Source: Hydrogenophaga palleronii NBRC 102513 (GTDB lineage Bacteria; Pseudomonadota; Gammaproteobacteria; Burkholderiales; Burkholderiaceae_C). Taken from it: a DNA stretch of 64,000 nt. The position numbers were made by a program, and so were the translations under genes. This document shows, in pieces, positions 9,725 to 19,263 of this stretch. Numbering within the stretch: position 1 is the stretch's first letter; every line of letters begins with the position of its first letter. A model generated the notes under the pieces. The model did no database searches. It was not told the origin of the DNA and worked only from the letters and a program-made list of their open reading frames with translations. Location of the stretch: NCBI RefSeq assembly GCF_001571225.1, contig NZ_BCTJ01000001.1, forward strand, positions 310,001-374,000, read 5' to 3'.

Positions 9725-12318
9725 CAGCGGCTCTGGGTGGCGGCGAGGAAGTCCTGCGCAAAACGCTGCAGCACCCCGCCGGCTTCGTAGATCGAGACTT
9801 CTTCGGCGGTGTCGAGCCGGCAGAGCATGGGCACCTCCAGGCGCTCTCCGTTGCGGCGCGTCACCACCAGGCTGAGCCGGGCGCGTGGCTGGCGCTCGCC
9901 GACCACGTCGTAGGTCTCGCTGCCGTCCAGGCCCAGCGTGAGGCGGCTGGTGCCGGGCAGAAACTCCAGCGGCAGCACGCCCATGCCGATCAGGTTGGTG
10001 CGGTGGATGCGCTCGAAGCCTTCGGCCGCAATCGCCTCCACACCGGCCAGCCGCACGCCCTTGGCAGCCCAGTCGCGCGAACTGCCCTGGCCGTAGTCGG
10101 CTCCGGCAATGATGATCAGCGGCTGCTTGCGCTGCATGTAGTGCTCGATGCCCTCCCACATGCGCACCACCCGGCCCTCGGGCTCGATGCGCGTGAGGGA
10201 ACCGCGCGTGACCTGGCCGTCCACCACCGCCATCTCGTTCACGAGCTGCGGGTTGGCGAAGGTGGCGCGCTGCGCCGTGAGGTGGTCTCCACGGTGGGTG
10301 GCGTAGGAGTTGAAGTCTTCCTCCGGCAGGCCCATCTTGTGCAGGTACTCGCCGGCCGCGCTGTCGGGCAGGATGGCGTTGGACGGAGACAGGTGGTCGG
10401 TGGTGATGTTGTCCGGCAGCACCGCCAGCGGGCGCAGGCCACGCAGCGTGCGTTCTCCGGCCAGCGCGCCCTCCCAGTACGGCGGGCGGCGGATGTAGGT
10501 GCTCTGCGGTCGCCAGTCGTAGAGCGGGCTGACGGCTTCGCCGCTGGCCACGCCAATCCGGAACATGGGGTCGTAGACGCGCCGGAAGTGTTCGGGCTTG
10601 ACGCTGCGCGCGACGATGGCGTCGATCTCTTCGTCGCTCGGCCAGAGGTCTTTCAGCGTCACCGGCCGGCCGTCGGCGTCGGTGCCGAGCACGTCTTTCT
10701 CGATGTCGAAGCGCACCGTGCCCGCGATGGCATAGGCCACCACCAGCGGCGGTGAAGCCAGGAAGGCCTGCTTGGCATAGGGGTGGATGCGGCCGTCGAA
10801 GTTGCGGTTGCCCGAGAGCACCGCCGTGGCATACAGGTCGCGCTCCACCACCTCTTGCTGGATCACCGGGTCCAGCGCGCCGCTCATGCCGTTGCAGGTG
10901 GTGCAGGCAAAGGCCACGATGCCGAAGCCCAGCTGCTCCAGCTCGCTCAGGAGGCCGGCCTCTTCCAGGTACAGCTGCACGGCTTTGGAGCCGGGTGCCA
11001 GCGAAGACTTGACCCAGGGCTTGCGCGTCAACCCGCGCGCCTTGGCGTTGCGCGCCAGCAGGCCGGCGGCGATCACGTTGCGCGGGTTGCTGGTGTTGGT
11101 ACAGCTGGTGATGGCCGCGATGATCACCGCGCCGTCCGGCATCTGGCCAGGCACTTCCTCCCACGGCGCAGCAATGCCACGCGCCGCCAGCTCCGAGGTC
11201 GGCAGGCGCTTGTGCGGGTTGGAGGGGCCGGCCATGTTGCGCACCACGCTGCTCAGGTCGAAACGCAGCACGCGTTCGTACTCGGCGGTCTGCAGCGCGT
11301 CGGACCACAGGCCCAGGGTTCTGGCGTAGGTCTCGACCAGTTGCACCTGAGCTTCCTCGCGCCCGGTCAGGCGCAGGTAGTCAATGGTCATCTGGTCGAT
11401 GGAGAACATGGCCGCGGTGGCGCCGAACTCCGGCGTCATGTTGGAGATGGTGGCGCGGTCACCCAGCGTGAGCGCGGCCGCGCCTTCGCCGTGGAACTCC
11501 AGGTAGGCGCCCACCACTTTTTCCTTGCGCAGGAACTCGGTGAGTGCCAGCACGGTGTCTGTCGCGGTGATGCCGGGTTGCGGCCGGCCGATCAGTTCCA
11601 CACCCACGATGTCGGGCAGGCGCATCCACGAGGCGCGGCCCAGCATCACGCTCTCGGCCTCCAGGCCGCCGACACCGATGGCGATCACGCCCAGGGCGTC
11701 CACGTGCGGCGTGTGGCTGTCGGTGCCGACGAGGGTGTCGGGGAAGGCCACGCCGTCCTGCGCGTGCACCACCGGGCTCATGCGCTCCAGGTTGATCTGG
11801 TGCATGATGCCGTTCCCCGGCGGGATCACCTCCACGTTCTTGAAGGCCTTCTGGGTCCATTCGATGAAGTGGAAACGGTCCTCGTTGCGGCGGTCTTCCA
11901 CCGCGCGGTTCTTGGCGAAGGCGTCGGGATCGAAGCCCGCGTACTCCACCGCCAGCGAGTGGTCCACGATCAATTGCGTCTGCACCACCGGGTTCACCTG
12001 GGCCGGATCACCGCCCATGTCGGCGATGGCATCGCGCAAACCAGCCAGGTCGACCAGCGCGGTCTGGCCCAGGATGTCGTGGCACACCACGCGCGCCGGG
12101 TACCAGGGAAAGTCCAGATCGCGTTTGCGTTCGATCAGCTGTTTCAGCGCGTCGGTGAGCAGCGCCGGGTCGCAGCGGCGCACCAGGTTTTCAGCGTGCA
12201 CGCGCGAGGTGTAGGGCAGCCCGGCCCAGGCGCCGGGCTGGATGTGATCGACAGCGGCGCGGGCGTCGAAGTAGTCCAGCGCGGTGCCGGGCAGCGGCTT
12301 GCGGTAATCGGTATTCAT
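9724..12318 (-). CDS. acnD: Fe/S-dependent 2-methylcitrate dehydratase
   Basis: An 864-residue aconitase-superfamily enzyme dehydrating 2-methylcitrate to 2-methylaconitate. The three 4Fe-4S ligands are visible in AAITSCTNTSNP and in ACTTCNGMSGA, about 65 residues apart. GTDSHTPHVDALG (near 200) and the C-terminal swivel domain with AGADYGQGSSRDWAA (near 750) complete the aconitase layout. Overlap with prpF identifies it as AcnD rather than housekeeping aconitase A, to which it is closely similar. It begins 20 bases after the prpC stop. No prpD gene is present in the window. Confidence 0.93.
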   Translation of the reverse strand: MNTDYRKPLPGTALDYFDARAAVDHIQPGAWAGLPYTSRVHAENLVRRCDPALLTDALKQLIERKRDLDFPWYPARVVCHDILGQTALVDLAGLRDAIADMGGDPAQVNPVVQTQLIVDHSLAVEYAGFDPDAFAKNRAVEDRRNEDRFHFIEWTQKAFKNVEVIPPGNGIMHQINLERMSPVVHAQDGVAFPDTLVGTDSHTPHVDALGVIAIGVGGLEAESVMLGRASWMRLPDIVGVELIGRPQPGITATDTVLALTEFLRKEKVVGAYLEFHGEGAAALTLGDRATISNMTPEFGATAAMFSIDQMTIDYLRLTGREEAQVQLVETYARTLGLWSDALQTAEYERVLRFDLSSVVRNMAGPSNPHKRLPTSELAARGIAAPWEEVPGQMPDGAVIIAAITSCTNTSNPRNVIAAGLLARNAKARGLTRKPWVKSSLAPGSKAVQLYLEEAGLLSELEQLGFGIVAFACTTCNGMSGALDPVIQQEVVERDLYATAVLSGNRNFDGRIHPYAKQAFLASPPLVVAYAIAGTVRFDIEKDVLGTDADGRPVTLKDLWPSDEEIDAIVARSVKPEHFRRVYDPMFRIGVASGEAVSPLYDWRPQSTYIRRPPYWEGALAGERTLRGLRPLAVLPDNITTDHLSPSNAILPDSAAGEYLHKMGLPEEDFNSYATHRGDHLTAQRATFANPQLVNEMAVVDGQVTRGSLTRIEPEGRVVRMWEGIEHYMQRKQPLIIIAGADYGQGSSRDWAAKGVRLAGVEAIAAEGFERIHRTNLIGMGVLPLEFLPGTSRLTLGLDGSETYDVVGERQPRARLSLVVTRRNGERLEVPMLCRLDTAEEVSIYEAGGVLQRFAQDFLAATQSR

Positions 12319-12338
12319 CAAGCGGGTGTGTTGCGGGT

Positions 12339-13493
12339 TCAGACGCGTTCCTGGATCGGCAGGAAGGCTAGGTCTTCCGGGCCGGTGTAGTTCGCGCTCG
12401 GCCGGATGATCTTGTTGTCGATGCGCTGCTCGATGATGTGCGCGGCCCAGCCGCTGGTGCGGGCGATCACGAACAGCGGCGTGAACATGGCGGTGGGCAC
12501 GCCCATCATGTGGTAGCTCACGGCGCTGAACCAGTCGAGGTTGGGGAACATCTTCTTCACCTCCCACATCACCGACTCCAGCCGTTCGGCGATGTCGTAC
12601 ATCTTGGTCGAACCGGCCTGCCCGGACAAGCGTTTCGCCACACCCTTGATGACCACGTTGCGCGGGTCGCTCACGGTGTAGACCGGGTGGCCGAAGCCGA
12701 TCACCACTTCCTTGGCCTCGACGCGGCGGCGGATGTCGGCCTCGGCCTGGTCGGGGTTGTCGTAGCGCTTCTGGATCTCGAACGCGACCTCGTTGGCGCC
12801 GCCGTGTTTGGGGCCGCGCAGTGCGCCGATGGCACCGGCAATCGCCGAATGCATGTCGCTGCCGGTGCCGGCGATGACGCGCGCGGTGAAGGTCGAGGCG
12901 TTGAACTCGTGTTCGGCGTAGAGGTTGAGCGAGGTGTGCATGGCGCGCTCCCACTCCGCGCTCGGCTTGCTGCCGTGCAGCAGGTGCAGGAAATGGGCGC
13001 CGATGGAGTCGTCGTCGGTTTCCAGCTCGATGCGTTTGCCCTGTGTGGACCAGTGGTACCAGTACAGCAGCATGGAGCCGAGCGAGGCCATCAGGCGGTC
13101 GGCGATGTCGCGCGCGCCGGGCACGTTGTGGTCGTCCTTCTCCGGCAGCGTGCAGCCCAGCGCGGAGACGCCGGTGCGCATCACGTCCATCGGGTGGGCG
13201 TTGGCGGGGATCTGCTCCAGCGCCAGCTTCACGCTGGCCGGCACGCCGCGCAAGGCCTTGAGCTTGGCCTTGTAGGCCGTCAGTTCGGCGCGCGTGGGCA
13301 GCTTGCCGTGCACCAGCAAGTGCGCCACTTCCTCGAACTCGCAGACCTCGGCGATGTCCAGGATGTCGTAACCCCGGTAATGCAGGTCGTTGCCGGTGCG
13401 GCCCACGGTGCAGAGCGCGGTGTTGCCGGCGGTGACGCCGGAGAGTGCAACGGATTTCTTGGGCTTGAAGCCGGGGGTGCTGAGGTCGGTCAT
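12339..13493 (-). CDS. prpC: 2-methylcitrate synthase
   Basis: A 384-residue citrate-synthase-family enzyme condensing propionyl-CoA with oxaloacetate. The catalytic histidines are in [13 protein letters not shown] (near 235) and [14 protein letters not shown] (near 275). The family Asp/Arg region lies in [13 protein letters not shown] near 325. Length and the lack of the N-terminal extension of hexameric citrate synthases fit PrpC. The ATG overlaps the stop of the thioesterase gene by 4 bases. An apparent 1054-residue reading frame here is only antisense read-through of the divergent regulator. Confidence 0.93.
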   Translation of the reverse strand: MTDLSTPGFKPKKSVALSGVTAGNTALCTVGRTGNDLHYRGYDILDIAEVCEFEEVAHLLVHGKLPTRAELTAYKAKLKALRGVPASVKLALEQIPANAHPMDVMRTGVSALGCTLPEKDDHNVPGARDIADRLMASLGSMLLYWYHWSTQGKRIELETDDDSIGAHFLHLLHGSKPSAEWERAMHTSLNLYAEHEFNASTFTARVIAGTGSDMHSAIAGAIGALRGPKHGGANEVAFEIQKRYDNPDQAEADIRRRVEAKEVVIGFGHPVYTVSDPRNVVIKGVAKRLSGQAGSTKMYDIAERLESVMWEVKKMFPNLDWFSAVSYHMMGVPTAMFTPLFVIARTSGWAAHIIEQRIDNKIIRPSANYTGPEDLAFLPIQERV

Positions 13494-13945
13494 GGGGTCT
13501 CTTCCTGGGTAAAAGGGGTGTGGCGTCGCGGCCGCCCGTGGGCGTCCACCGCGACCATTTCGAAACGGCCTTCGAGCGCGGGGCGCAGCTCGCTGCTGGC
13601 CAGTACCTCGGCCCGGCCCTCGACCTGCACGGTCATGGAACTGCGGCCGCTGCGCGTGACCTGGGCACTGATCTGCAGCGCTTCCCCGACCCGCACCGGG
13701 CTCAGGAAACGCACCTCGTGACAGGCCGCCATCACCACGTTGCCGCGCACATGCCGGCTGGCCGAGAGGAAGGCCGCCTTGGACAGCAGGTTCAGCGCAT
13801 TGCCGGCGAACAAGGTGCCGTAGTGGTTGGCCTGTTCGGGGAACACCACCTCCACCATCTGCGCCTCGCCGGCCGCGGCACGGTGGCTGGCGGCGGCGTT
13901 GTGCGCTGGCACGGACACGCGGGGTTCGGGGGTGGCGGTGGTCAT
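13490..13945 (-). CDS. Hot-dog acyl-CoA thioesterase-like protein
   Basis: A 151-residue single hot-dog domain of the YciA/BACH acyl-CoA thioesterase group, with [12 protein letters not shown] near 44 and [13 protein letters not shown] near 83. It is first in the methylcitrate operon and overlaps prpC by 4 bases. It may relieve CoA trapping when propionyl-CoA accumulates. The helix that usually carries the catalytic Asp (typically LMDEAA in relatives) reads LLSKAAF here, so activity or mechanism may differ. A TTG-initiated form 8 codons longer (MCCVHCEA) is possible; the ATG is preferred though its ribosome site is weak. Confidence 0.75.
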   Translation of the reverse strand: MTTATPEPRVSVPAHNAAASHRAAAGEAQMVEVVFPEQANHYGTLFAGNALNLLSKAAFLSASRHVRGNVVMAACHEVRFLSPVRVGEALQISAQVTRSGRSSMTVQVEGRAEVLASSELRPALEGRFEMVAVDAHGRPRRHTPFTQEETP

Positions 13946-13990
13946 GGCTTCGCAATGTACGCAGCACAACGGGGCAGCGGAAGGGCTGAA

Positions 13991-14040
13991 TTGGCGAATG
14001 AAAGCGAAGCGGAATCCGTAAATTTGCGAATCTTGCGAAG
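13991..14040. promoter_or_regulatory. TTTGCGAA repeats in the prp divergent control region
   Basis: Between the thioesterase and the divergent regulator lie two direct repeats, TTTGCGAA (14023-14030) and CTTGCGAA (14032-14039), at a 9-base period, plus a related TTGGCGAA (13991-13998). The units resemble the TTTGCAAA-like core bound by actinobacterial RamB/PrpR regulators (recalled from the literature). The regulator next door belongs to that family, so these are the likely autoregulatory and operon operators. Confidence 0.5.
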
Positions 14041-14072
14041 AGTTGAAAGATCAGAGGAGTACAGTGCGGCGC

Positions 14073-15497
14073 ATGAAAAAGACCTTCATGGGCGTGCGTC
14101 TGCGGCGCTTGCGCGAAGAACGCGGGATGAACCAGAACGCGCTGGCGCTGGCGCTCGGCCTGTCGCCGAGTTACCTCAACCAGCTGGAGCAGAACCAGCG
14201 CCCGCTGACGGTGTCGGTGCTGCTCAAGATCAACCGCGTCTTCGGGCTGGACGTGCAGCTGTTCTCCGAAGACGAAGAGGCGCGCCTGATCTCGGAGCTG
14301 CGCGAGGCCCTGAGCCAGAACGCCGCGCCGGACACCGTCTCGCTGGCCGAGATCAAGGAGCTGGCCTCGGGCATGCCGGCGGTGGCGCGCACCCTGATCC
14401 GCATGCACACGCGGCACCGCGAAGCGCTGGAGCGGCTGGAAGCGCTGGCCGGCCGGCTCGGTGACGACCGCGGCGGCCTGCCCGGCGTGCAGACCATGCC
14501 CTACGAGCAGGTGCGCGATTTTTTCACCGCGCGCCACAACCACATTGCCGAACTCGACAGCGCGGCCGAGCAGCTGGCCGCCGAGTGCCTGGGCAGCGGG
14601 CCGGCCACCGACGGCATTGCGCGCCGCCTGCAGGAGCGGCACGGCGTGCGCGTGCTGCAGGTGGTGCCCGACCACACCGGCAACGTGCAGCGCCGCTACG
14701 ACCCGCAGCAGCGCGTGCTGCAACTCTCGTCCAGCCTGGAGGCCGGCCAGGCCGCTTTCCAGATGGCGACGCAGCTGGCCTTCCTGGAGATGCAGGACGT
14801 GCTGCACCAGCTGTCGCAGAGCAACGACCTGTCGGGCGAGCCGGCGCGCGCGCTGGCGCGCATCGGCCTGGCCAACTACTTCGCCGGCGCCCTGGTGCTG
14901 CCGTACACGCGTTTCCTGGAAGCGGCCGAAGCCCAGCGTTACGACATCGACCGGCTGGCACGCCAGTTCGGTGTCGGCTTCGAGACCGTGTGCCACCGCC
15001 TGAGCACGCTGCAGCGGCCGTCGGCGCGCGGCGTGCCTTTTTTCTTCATCCGGGTTGACCGCGCCGGCAACATCTCCAAGCGCCAGTCGGCCACGCATTT
15101 CCACTTCTCCAAGGTGGGCGGCACCTGCCCGCTGTGGAACGTGTACGAGGCCTTTGCCCAGCCCGGGCGCGTGCTCACGCAGCTCGCCCGCATGCCCGAC
15201 GGCCGCGCCTACCTGTGGGTGGCGCGCACCGTGTCGAGTGCGCCCCTGGCCCACGGCGCGCTGGGCAAGACCTTTGCCATCGGCCTGGGCTGCGACAGCC
15301 AGCATGCCGAGCGCCTGATCTACTCCAAGGGCCTGGATTTGAAAGACCCCGATGTGCCCACGCCCATCGGCATGGGCTGCAAGGTCTGCGAGCGCGAGGA
15401 ATGCCCGCAGCGCGCCTTTCCCTTCATCGGACGGCAGATCGACATCGACGAGAACCGGCGCTCGCCCAACCCCTACGCGGTGCAACTGGGCGGCTGA
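14073..15497 (+). CDS. RamB/PrpR-type short-chain fatty acyl-CoA regulator
   Basis: A 474-residue transcription factor with an N-terminal XRE helix-turn-helix (about 5-65, including [18 protein letters not shown]). A central IrrE/ImmA-like domain lies near 150-300, without a clear HExxH protease motif. The C-terminal ligand domain contains [15 protein letters not shown] near 436-450. That C-x2-C-x4-C pattern matches the cluster-binding region described for mycobacterial PrpR. It is transcribed away from prpC and probably controls the methylcitrate/valine array in response to propionyl-CoA. Start choice: ATG at 14073 is 13 bases after AGGAG, while a GTG at 14064 is only 4 bases after it. Either is possible. 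Confidence 0.85.
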   Translation: MKKTFMGVRLRRLREERGMNQNALALALGLSPSYLNQLEQNQRPLTVSVLLKINRVFGLDVQLFSEDEEARLISELREALSQNAAPDTVSLAEIKELASGMPAVARTLIRMHTRHREALERLEALAGRLGDDRGGLPGVQTMPYEQVRDFFTARHNHIAELDSAAEQLAAECLGSGPATDGIARRLQERHGVRVLQVVPDHTGNVQRRYDPQQRVLQLSSSLEAGQAAFQMATQLAFLEMQDVLHQLSQSNDLSGEPARALARIGLANYFAGALVLPYTRFLEAAEAQRYDIDRLARQFGVGFETVCHRLSTLQRPSARGVPFFFIRVDRAGNISKRQSATHFHFSKVGGTCPLWNVYEAFAQPGRVLTQLARMPDGRAYLWVARTVSSAPLAHGALGKTFAIGLGCDSQHAERLIYSKGLDLKDPDVPTPIGMGCKVCEREECPQRAFPFIGRQIDIDENRRSPNPYAVQLGG

Positions 15498-15803
15498 AGC
15501 CATTCGATCAGGCCGCGTGCAGCAGCGCCCGGTCGCGGCCGCGACAGGCCGGCCGCCCAGCCTCTTGATGAGTACTTTTTAATTGGCAGGCTGCGCTGTA
15601 GCGCGAGCGCGCAGCAGGGCAACTGGCGTCACAATCGTTCGGCTTGCAAGACGGTTTGTGTGGCGGTTCGTGTGGCGGCCCGGTTGTTGCTAAAGCACTA
15701 GGGGAAACACCGGGGCCAGCCCACAGGCAGCCCGAAAACCGAGCCCTACAATGCCAACACGACCGACCGTTCCCCTGTCACGGAACACCAACGAAAGACC
15801 GTC
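15498..15803. other. Intergenic region before the amino-acid ABC operon
   Basis: 306 bases without a credible gene. The first 60 bases are GC-rich with overlapping GGCCG blocks that could fold as a terminator for the upstream regulator. A TACAAT hexamer (15747-15752) is the best -10 candidate for the ABC operon; I see no convincing -35 partner. Confidence 0.35.
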
Positions 15804-16646
15804 ATGAAAACCCTTCTGCTCTCCCTCAGCCTGATTGGCGCCGTCACCCTGGTCGCCTGCGGCAAGACCGAAACGCCCGCCCCTGCTGCGCCCGAAGCCG
15901 CACCGGCGGCTGCAGCACCGGCAGCGGCGCCCGCCGAACTGCCCGAACTCAAGGTCGCCATCGACCCGACCTACGAACCCTTCACCTACAAGACCGCCGA
16001 CGGCAAGCCCACCGGCTTCGACGTCGACATCGCCGAAGCGCTGTGCGCCGAAATCAAGCGCAAGTGCGTCTACGTCGAACAGGTCTGGGACAGCATGATC
16101 CCCGGCCTGCAAGCCAAGAAGTACGACACCATCGTCAGCTCGATGACCATCACGCCCGAGCGCCTGCAGGTGGTGGACTTCACGGACAAGTATTACTTCA
16201 CGCCCAGCCGCATCGTCGTCAAGACCGGCACGCCGTTCACCGACGCCGCCTCGCTCAAGGGCAAGAAGCTCGGCGTGCTCAAGGGCAGCACGCAAGAGAA
16301 GTACGCCGTGGGTGAGCTCAAGTCGTCGGGCGTGACCGTGGTGCCTTACGAAGCCCAGGATCAGGTCTACCTGGACATCAAGTCCGGCCGCCTGGACGGC
16401 ACGGTGGCCGATCAGGTCGAGGTCAACGGTGGTTTCCTGCGCAAGCCCGAAGGTGCCGACTACGGCTTCGTCGGCCCGGTGCTGAACGATCCCAAGTACT
16501 TCGGCACCGGCGTGGGCGTGGCCCTGCGCAAGGACGAAACGGCGCTGAAGGACGAGCTCAACGCCGCCATCAAGACCATCCGCTCCAACGGCGTCTATGA
16601 CACGGTGAGCAAGAAGTACTTCGACTTCGACGTGTACGGCGACTGA
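15804..16646 (+). CDS. Polar amino-acid ABC transporter substrate-binding lipoprotein
   Basis: A 280-residue periplasmic binding protein of the SBP_bac_3 type (arginine/lysine/histidine-binding group). The N terminus is a lipoprotein signal with lipobox LVAC (Cys 19), then an Ala/Pro-rich linker (about 25-46), so it is probably tethered to the inner membrane. The binding domain starts near 47 with LKVAIDPTYEPFTYK. IVSSMTITPERLQVVDFT (near 112) is the family hinge signature, and LDIKSGRLDGTVAD lies near 193. It is followed by two permeases, a deacylase and an ATPase on the same strand. Basic amino acids are likely ligands; the embedded deacylase raises the option of N-acylated ones. Confidence 0.88.
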   Translation: MKTLLLSLSLIGAVTLVACGKTETPAPAAPEAAPAAAAPAAAPAELPELKVAIDPTYEPFTYKTADGKPTGFDVDIAEALCAEIKRKCVYVEQVWDSMIPGLQAKKYDTIVSSMTITPERLQVVDFTDKYYFTPSRIVVKTGTPFTDAASLKGKKLGVLKGSTQEKYAVGELKSSGVTVVPYEAQDQVYLDIKSGRLDGTVADQVEVNGGFLRKPEGADYGFVGPVLNDPKYFGTGVGVALRKDETALKDELNAAIKTIRSNGVYDTVSKKYFDFDVYGD

Positions 16647-16657
16647 GCCTGAGCGTT

Positions 16658-17344
16658 TTGTCCGGTTACTTCCAGTCCATCCTGCAGGGCGCCCTCCTCA
16701 CGGTGGGCGTGTCCCTGGCAGCGCTGGTCGTGGCCGTGCTGCTGGGCCTGCTCGGCGCAGCGGCCAAGCTCTCGGGACGCCGCGTGCCGGTGGCTCTGGC
16801 CACGGCCTACACCACGCTGGTGCGTGGCGTTCCCGAACTGGTGCTGATGCTGCTGATCTTCTACGGCGGCGCCATCGGCCTGAACCACCTGCTGGCGTCC
16901 ATGGGCAGCAAGTCCTCGGTGGACATCAACCCCTTCATTGCCGGCACGCTGACCATCGGCTTCATCTACGGCGCGTACATGACCGAGACCTTCCGTGGCG
17001 CCATCCTGTCGATCCCCAAGGGTCAGATGGAAGCCGCCTGGGCCTTCGGCATGGGTCCGCTGCGCACCTTCCTGCGCATCACCGCGCCACAGATGGTGCG
17101 CTACGCCCTGCCCGGCTTCACCAACAACTGGCTGGTGCTGATCAAGGCCACCGCGCTGGTGAGCCTCATCGGCCTGAAAGACATGACCTACCTGGCCAAA
17201 CAGGCCAGCGCGGCCACGCGTGAGCCCTTCACCTTCTTCCTGTTTGCGGCGGCCCTGTTCCTGATCTACACCAGCGTTTCCCTGTGGGCGCTGCGCTGGC
17301 TGGAAAGGCGCTACAGCATGGGCGTGAAACGCGCCCGCACCTGA
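16658..17344 (+). CDS. Amino-acid ABC transporter permease (first)
   Basis: A 228-residue HisQ/HisM-type inner-membrane permease with about five membrane segments. The ATPase-contact (EAA) loop is QMEAAWAFGMGPLRTFLRIT near 125-144. It begins with TTG 11 bases after the lipoprotein stop; no ATG or GTG fits in frame, and GAG-rich sequence precedes it. It should pair with the next permease to form the heterodimeric channel. Confidence 0.88.
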   Translation: MSGYFQSILQGALLTVGVSLAALVVAVLLGLLGAAAKLSGRRVPVALATAYTTLVRGVPELVLMLLIFYGGAIGLNHLLASMGSKSSVDINPFIAGTLTIGFIYGAYMTETFRGAILSIPKGQMEAAWAFGMGPLRTFLRITAPQMVRYALPGFTNNWLVLIKATALVSLIGLKDMTYLAKQASAATREPFTFFLFAAALFLIYTSVSLWALRWLERRYSMGVKRART

Positions 17345-17353
17345 AGCACCGCC

Positions 17354-18070
17354 ATGAAATGGGACATCATCTTCCAGCCCAACAACCTCGCCCTGTACGG
17401 CGAGGGGCTGGTCACCACCGCCTGGCTGCTGCTGTCCTCGCTCGGCATCGGCGCGGTGCTGGCGCTGGTGTTTGCGCTCGCGCTCACCAGCTCCATCGCA
17501 CCGCTGCGCTGGATCGTCGGCGCCTACACCTATGTGATCCGCGGCACGCCGCTGCTGATCCAGCTCTACCTCATCTACTACGGCCTGGCCCAGCTCGACT
17601 GGATCCAGGCGCGCTGGAACGACGTCTGGCCCTGGACGCATTTCAAGGAACCATTCTTCTGCGCCTTGCTCGCCTTCAGCCTGAACACCGCCGGCTACAC
17701 CGCGGAAATGCTGGCCGGTGCGATCCGCGAGACCGCGGCGGGCGAAATCGAAGCCGCCCAGGCCATGGGCATGAGCCGCGGCATGGCAATGCGCCGCATC
17801 GTGCTGCCCAGCGCCATGCGCCGCACCCTGCCGGCCTACAGCAACGAGGTGGTGATGATGCTGCACGCCACCAGCCTCGCGAGCACCGTGCCGGCCATGC
17901 TGGACGTGACCTCGGCCGCCAGCCGCATCTACTCCGACTACTACCTGCCGTTCGAGGCCTACCTGTTCGCCGCCGGCATCTACCTCACCATCACCTTCAG
18001 CCTGGTCGGCCTGTTCAAGCTGGCCGAGCGCCGTTTCCTGGCCCATCTGGCGCCACGCAGCGGGCACTGA
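17354..18070 (+). CDS. Amino-acid ABC transporter permease (second)
   Basis: A 238-residue inner-membrane permease of the same HisM/HisQ family. The EAA loop is EIEAAQAMGMSRGMAMRRIV near 132-151, and VIRGTPLLIQLYLIYYG (near 57) is a typical family segment. It starts 9 bases after the first permease. Together with the lipoprotein and the ATPase two genes downstream it forms a complete polar amino-acid importer. Confidence 0.9.
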   Translation: MKWDIIFQPNNLALYGEGLVTTAWLLLSSLGIGAVLALVFALALTSSIAPLRWIVGAYTYVIRGTPLLIQLYLIYYGLAQLDWIQARWNDVWPWTHFKEPFFCALLAFSLNTAGYTAEMLAGAIRETAAGEIEAAQAMGMSRGMAMRRIVLPSAMRRTLPAYSNEVVMMLHATSLASTVPAMLDVTSAASRIYSDYYLPFEAYLFAAGIYLTITFSLVGLFKLAERRFLAHLAPRSGH

Positions 18071-18101
18071 TGCCCTTTGCCCAAGACGCGCCCGCACCGC
18101 C

Positions 18102-19241
18102 ATGCCACGCACCGAATACCCCTTGTTGAGCCCGAGCCTGGGGAGCCAGAAGACCCTGGTCGGTTTTCACTACGGCACACCGGGCGCGCGGCCCAAGGTC
18201 TACATTCAGGCCAGCCTGCACGCAGAGGAACTGCCGGGCATGCTGGTGGCGCACCACCTGCGTGAGCAGCTGCAGGCCGCCGAACAGGCCGGCCGGCTGC
18301 GTGGCGAGGTGGTGCTGGTGCCCGCGGCCAACCCGATCGGCCTGGCCCAGCGCGTGAACCACAAGGCCGCCGGCCGCTTCGAGTTCGACACGGCGCAGAA
18401 CTTCAACCGCCACTACCCCGATCTGGCCGCCGCGGTGCGCGACGAAGCCCTGCCCCGGCTGGGCGCCGACGCTGCAGCCAACGTGGCCACGGTGCGTGAA
18501 CTGGTCGGGCGCTGGCTGCGCCAGTGGCAACCGGCGAGCGAGCTGGAAAGCCTGCGCCGCCAGCTGCTGCTGCTGTCGCACGACGCCGACCTGGTGCTCG
18601 ACCTGCACTGCGACATGGAAGCCGTGCTGCACCTCTACAGCGAAGACAGCTGCTGGGCACCGTTTGAACCGCTGGCCCGGCTGCTGGGTTGCCAGGCCGT
18701 GCTGCTGGCGCACGAATCGGGTGGCGGGCCGTTTGACGAACGCCTCTCGGGCCTGTGGTGGCAACTGGCCGCCGCGTTGCGCGCCGCCGGCAGCCAGGCC
18801 CCGCTGCCACAGGGCTGCGCCAGCACCACCGTGGAGCTGCGCGGCGAGGCCGACGTGGGCCACGCGCATGCAGGCGACGATGCCCGGGCCATCGTGCAGT
18901 TCCTCGAACACGTGGGCGCGCTCGCCTGCACCACCCCACCCAGCCTGCCGCCCATGGCCTGCGAGCCGACGCCGCTGTCGGGCTCGCAGACCCTGCACAC
19001 CGGCGCGCCTGGCGTGCTGGTGTTCCTGGCGCGCCCTGGCGACCGCGTGGCCGTGGGCGACGTGGTGGCCGAGGTGATCGACCCCACCGCCGCCGGCCAC
19101 GCCCGTGTGCACGAGGTGCGCGCCGAAGTGGCCGGCGTGCTCTACGCCACCGTGCGCGAGCGTTACGTCGTCACCGGCGGCGAAATCGGCAAGATCGCCG
19201 GCGCCATGCCGTTTCGCACCGGCGACCTGCTGGGCGCCTGA
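18102..19241 (+). CDS. M14-family deacylase (AstE/aspartoacylase-like)
   Basis: A 379-residue zinc hydrolase of the succinylglutamate desuccinylase/aspartoacylase group. The zinc ligands are seen in [10 protein letters not shown] (His and Glu near 40) and in DLHCDME (His near 168). NFNRHYPD (near 103) is the substrate-carboxylate motif. The C-terminal region (about 290-370) is the beta-rich domain with [11 protein letters not shown]. It lies between the permease and ATPase genes of an amino-acid importer, 31 bases from one and 22 from the other, so it probably deacylates the imported compound. An N-acetyl, N-succinyl or similar amino-acid conjugate is the inferred substrate. Confidence 0.82.
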   Translation: MPRTEYPLLSPSLGSQKTLVGFHYGTPGARPKVYIQASLHAEELPGMLVAHHLREQLQAAEQAGRLRGEVVLVPAANPIGLAQRVNHKAAGRFEFDTAQNFNRHYPDLAAAVRDEALPRLGADAAANVATVRELVGRWLRQWQPASELESLRRQLLLLSHDADLVLDLHCDMEAVLHLYSEDSCWAPFEPLARLLGCQAVLLAHESGGGPFDERLSGLWWQLAAALRAAGSQAPLPQGCASTTVELRGEADVGHAHAGDDARAIVQFLEHVGALACTTPPSLPPMACEPTPLSGSQTLHTGAPGVLVFLARPGDRVAVGDVVAEVIDPTAAGHARVHEVRAEVAGVLYATVRERYVVTGGEIGKIAGAMPFRTGDLLGA

Positions 19242-19263
19242 CACCCCTTCACCGGCACCACAC

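Noticed and set aside
8528-11308. A 926-residue minus-strand frame including prpF
   Set aside because: Upstream part is a shifted shadow of acnD. The prpF part starts with its own ATG that overlaps the acnD stop.
12339-15503. A 1054-residue minus-strand frame including prpC
   Set aside because: Residues before the prpC methionine are antisense to the divergent RamB/PrpR-type regulator, which has strong family motifs; only the prpC part is real.
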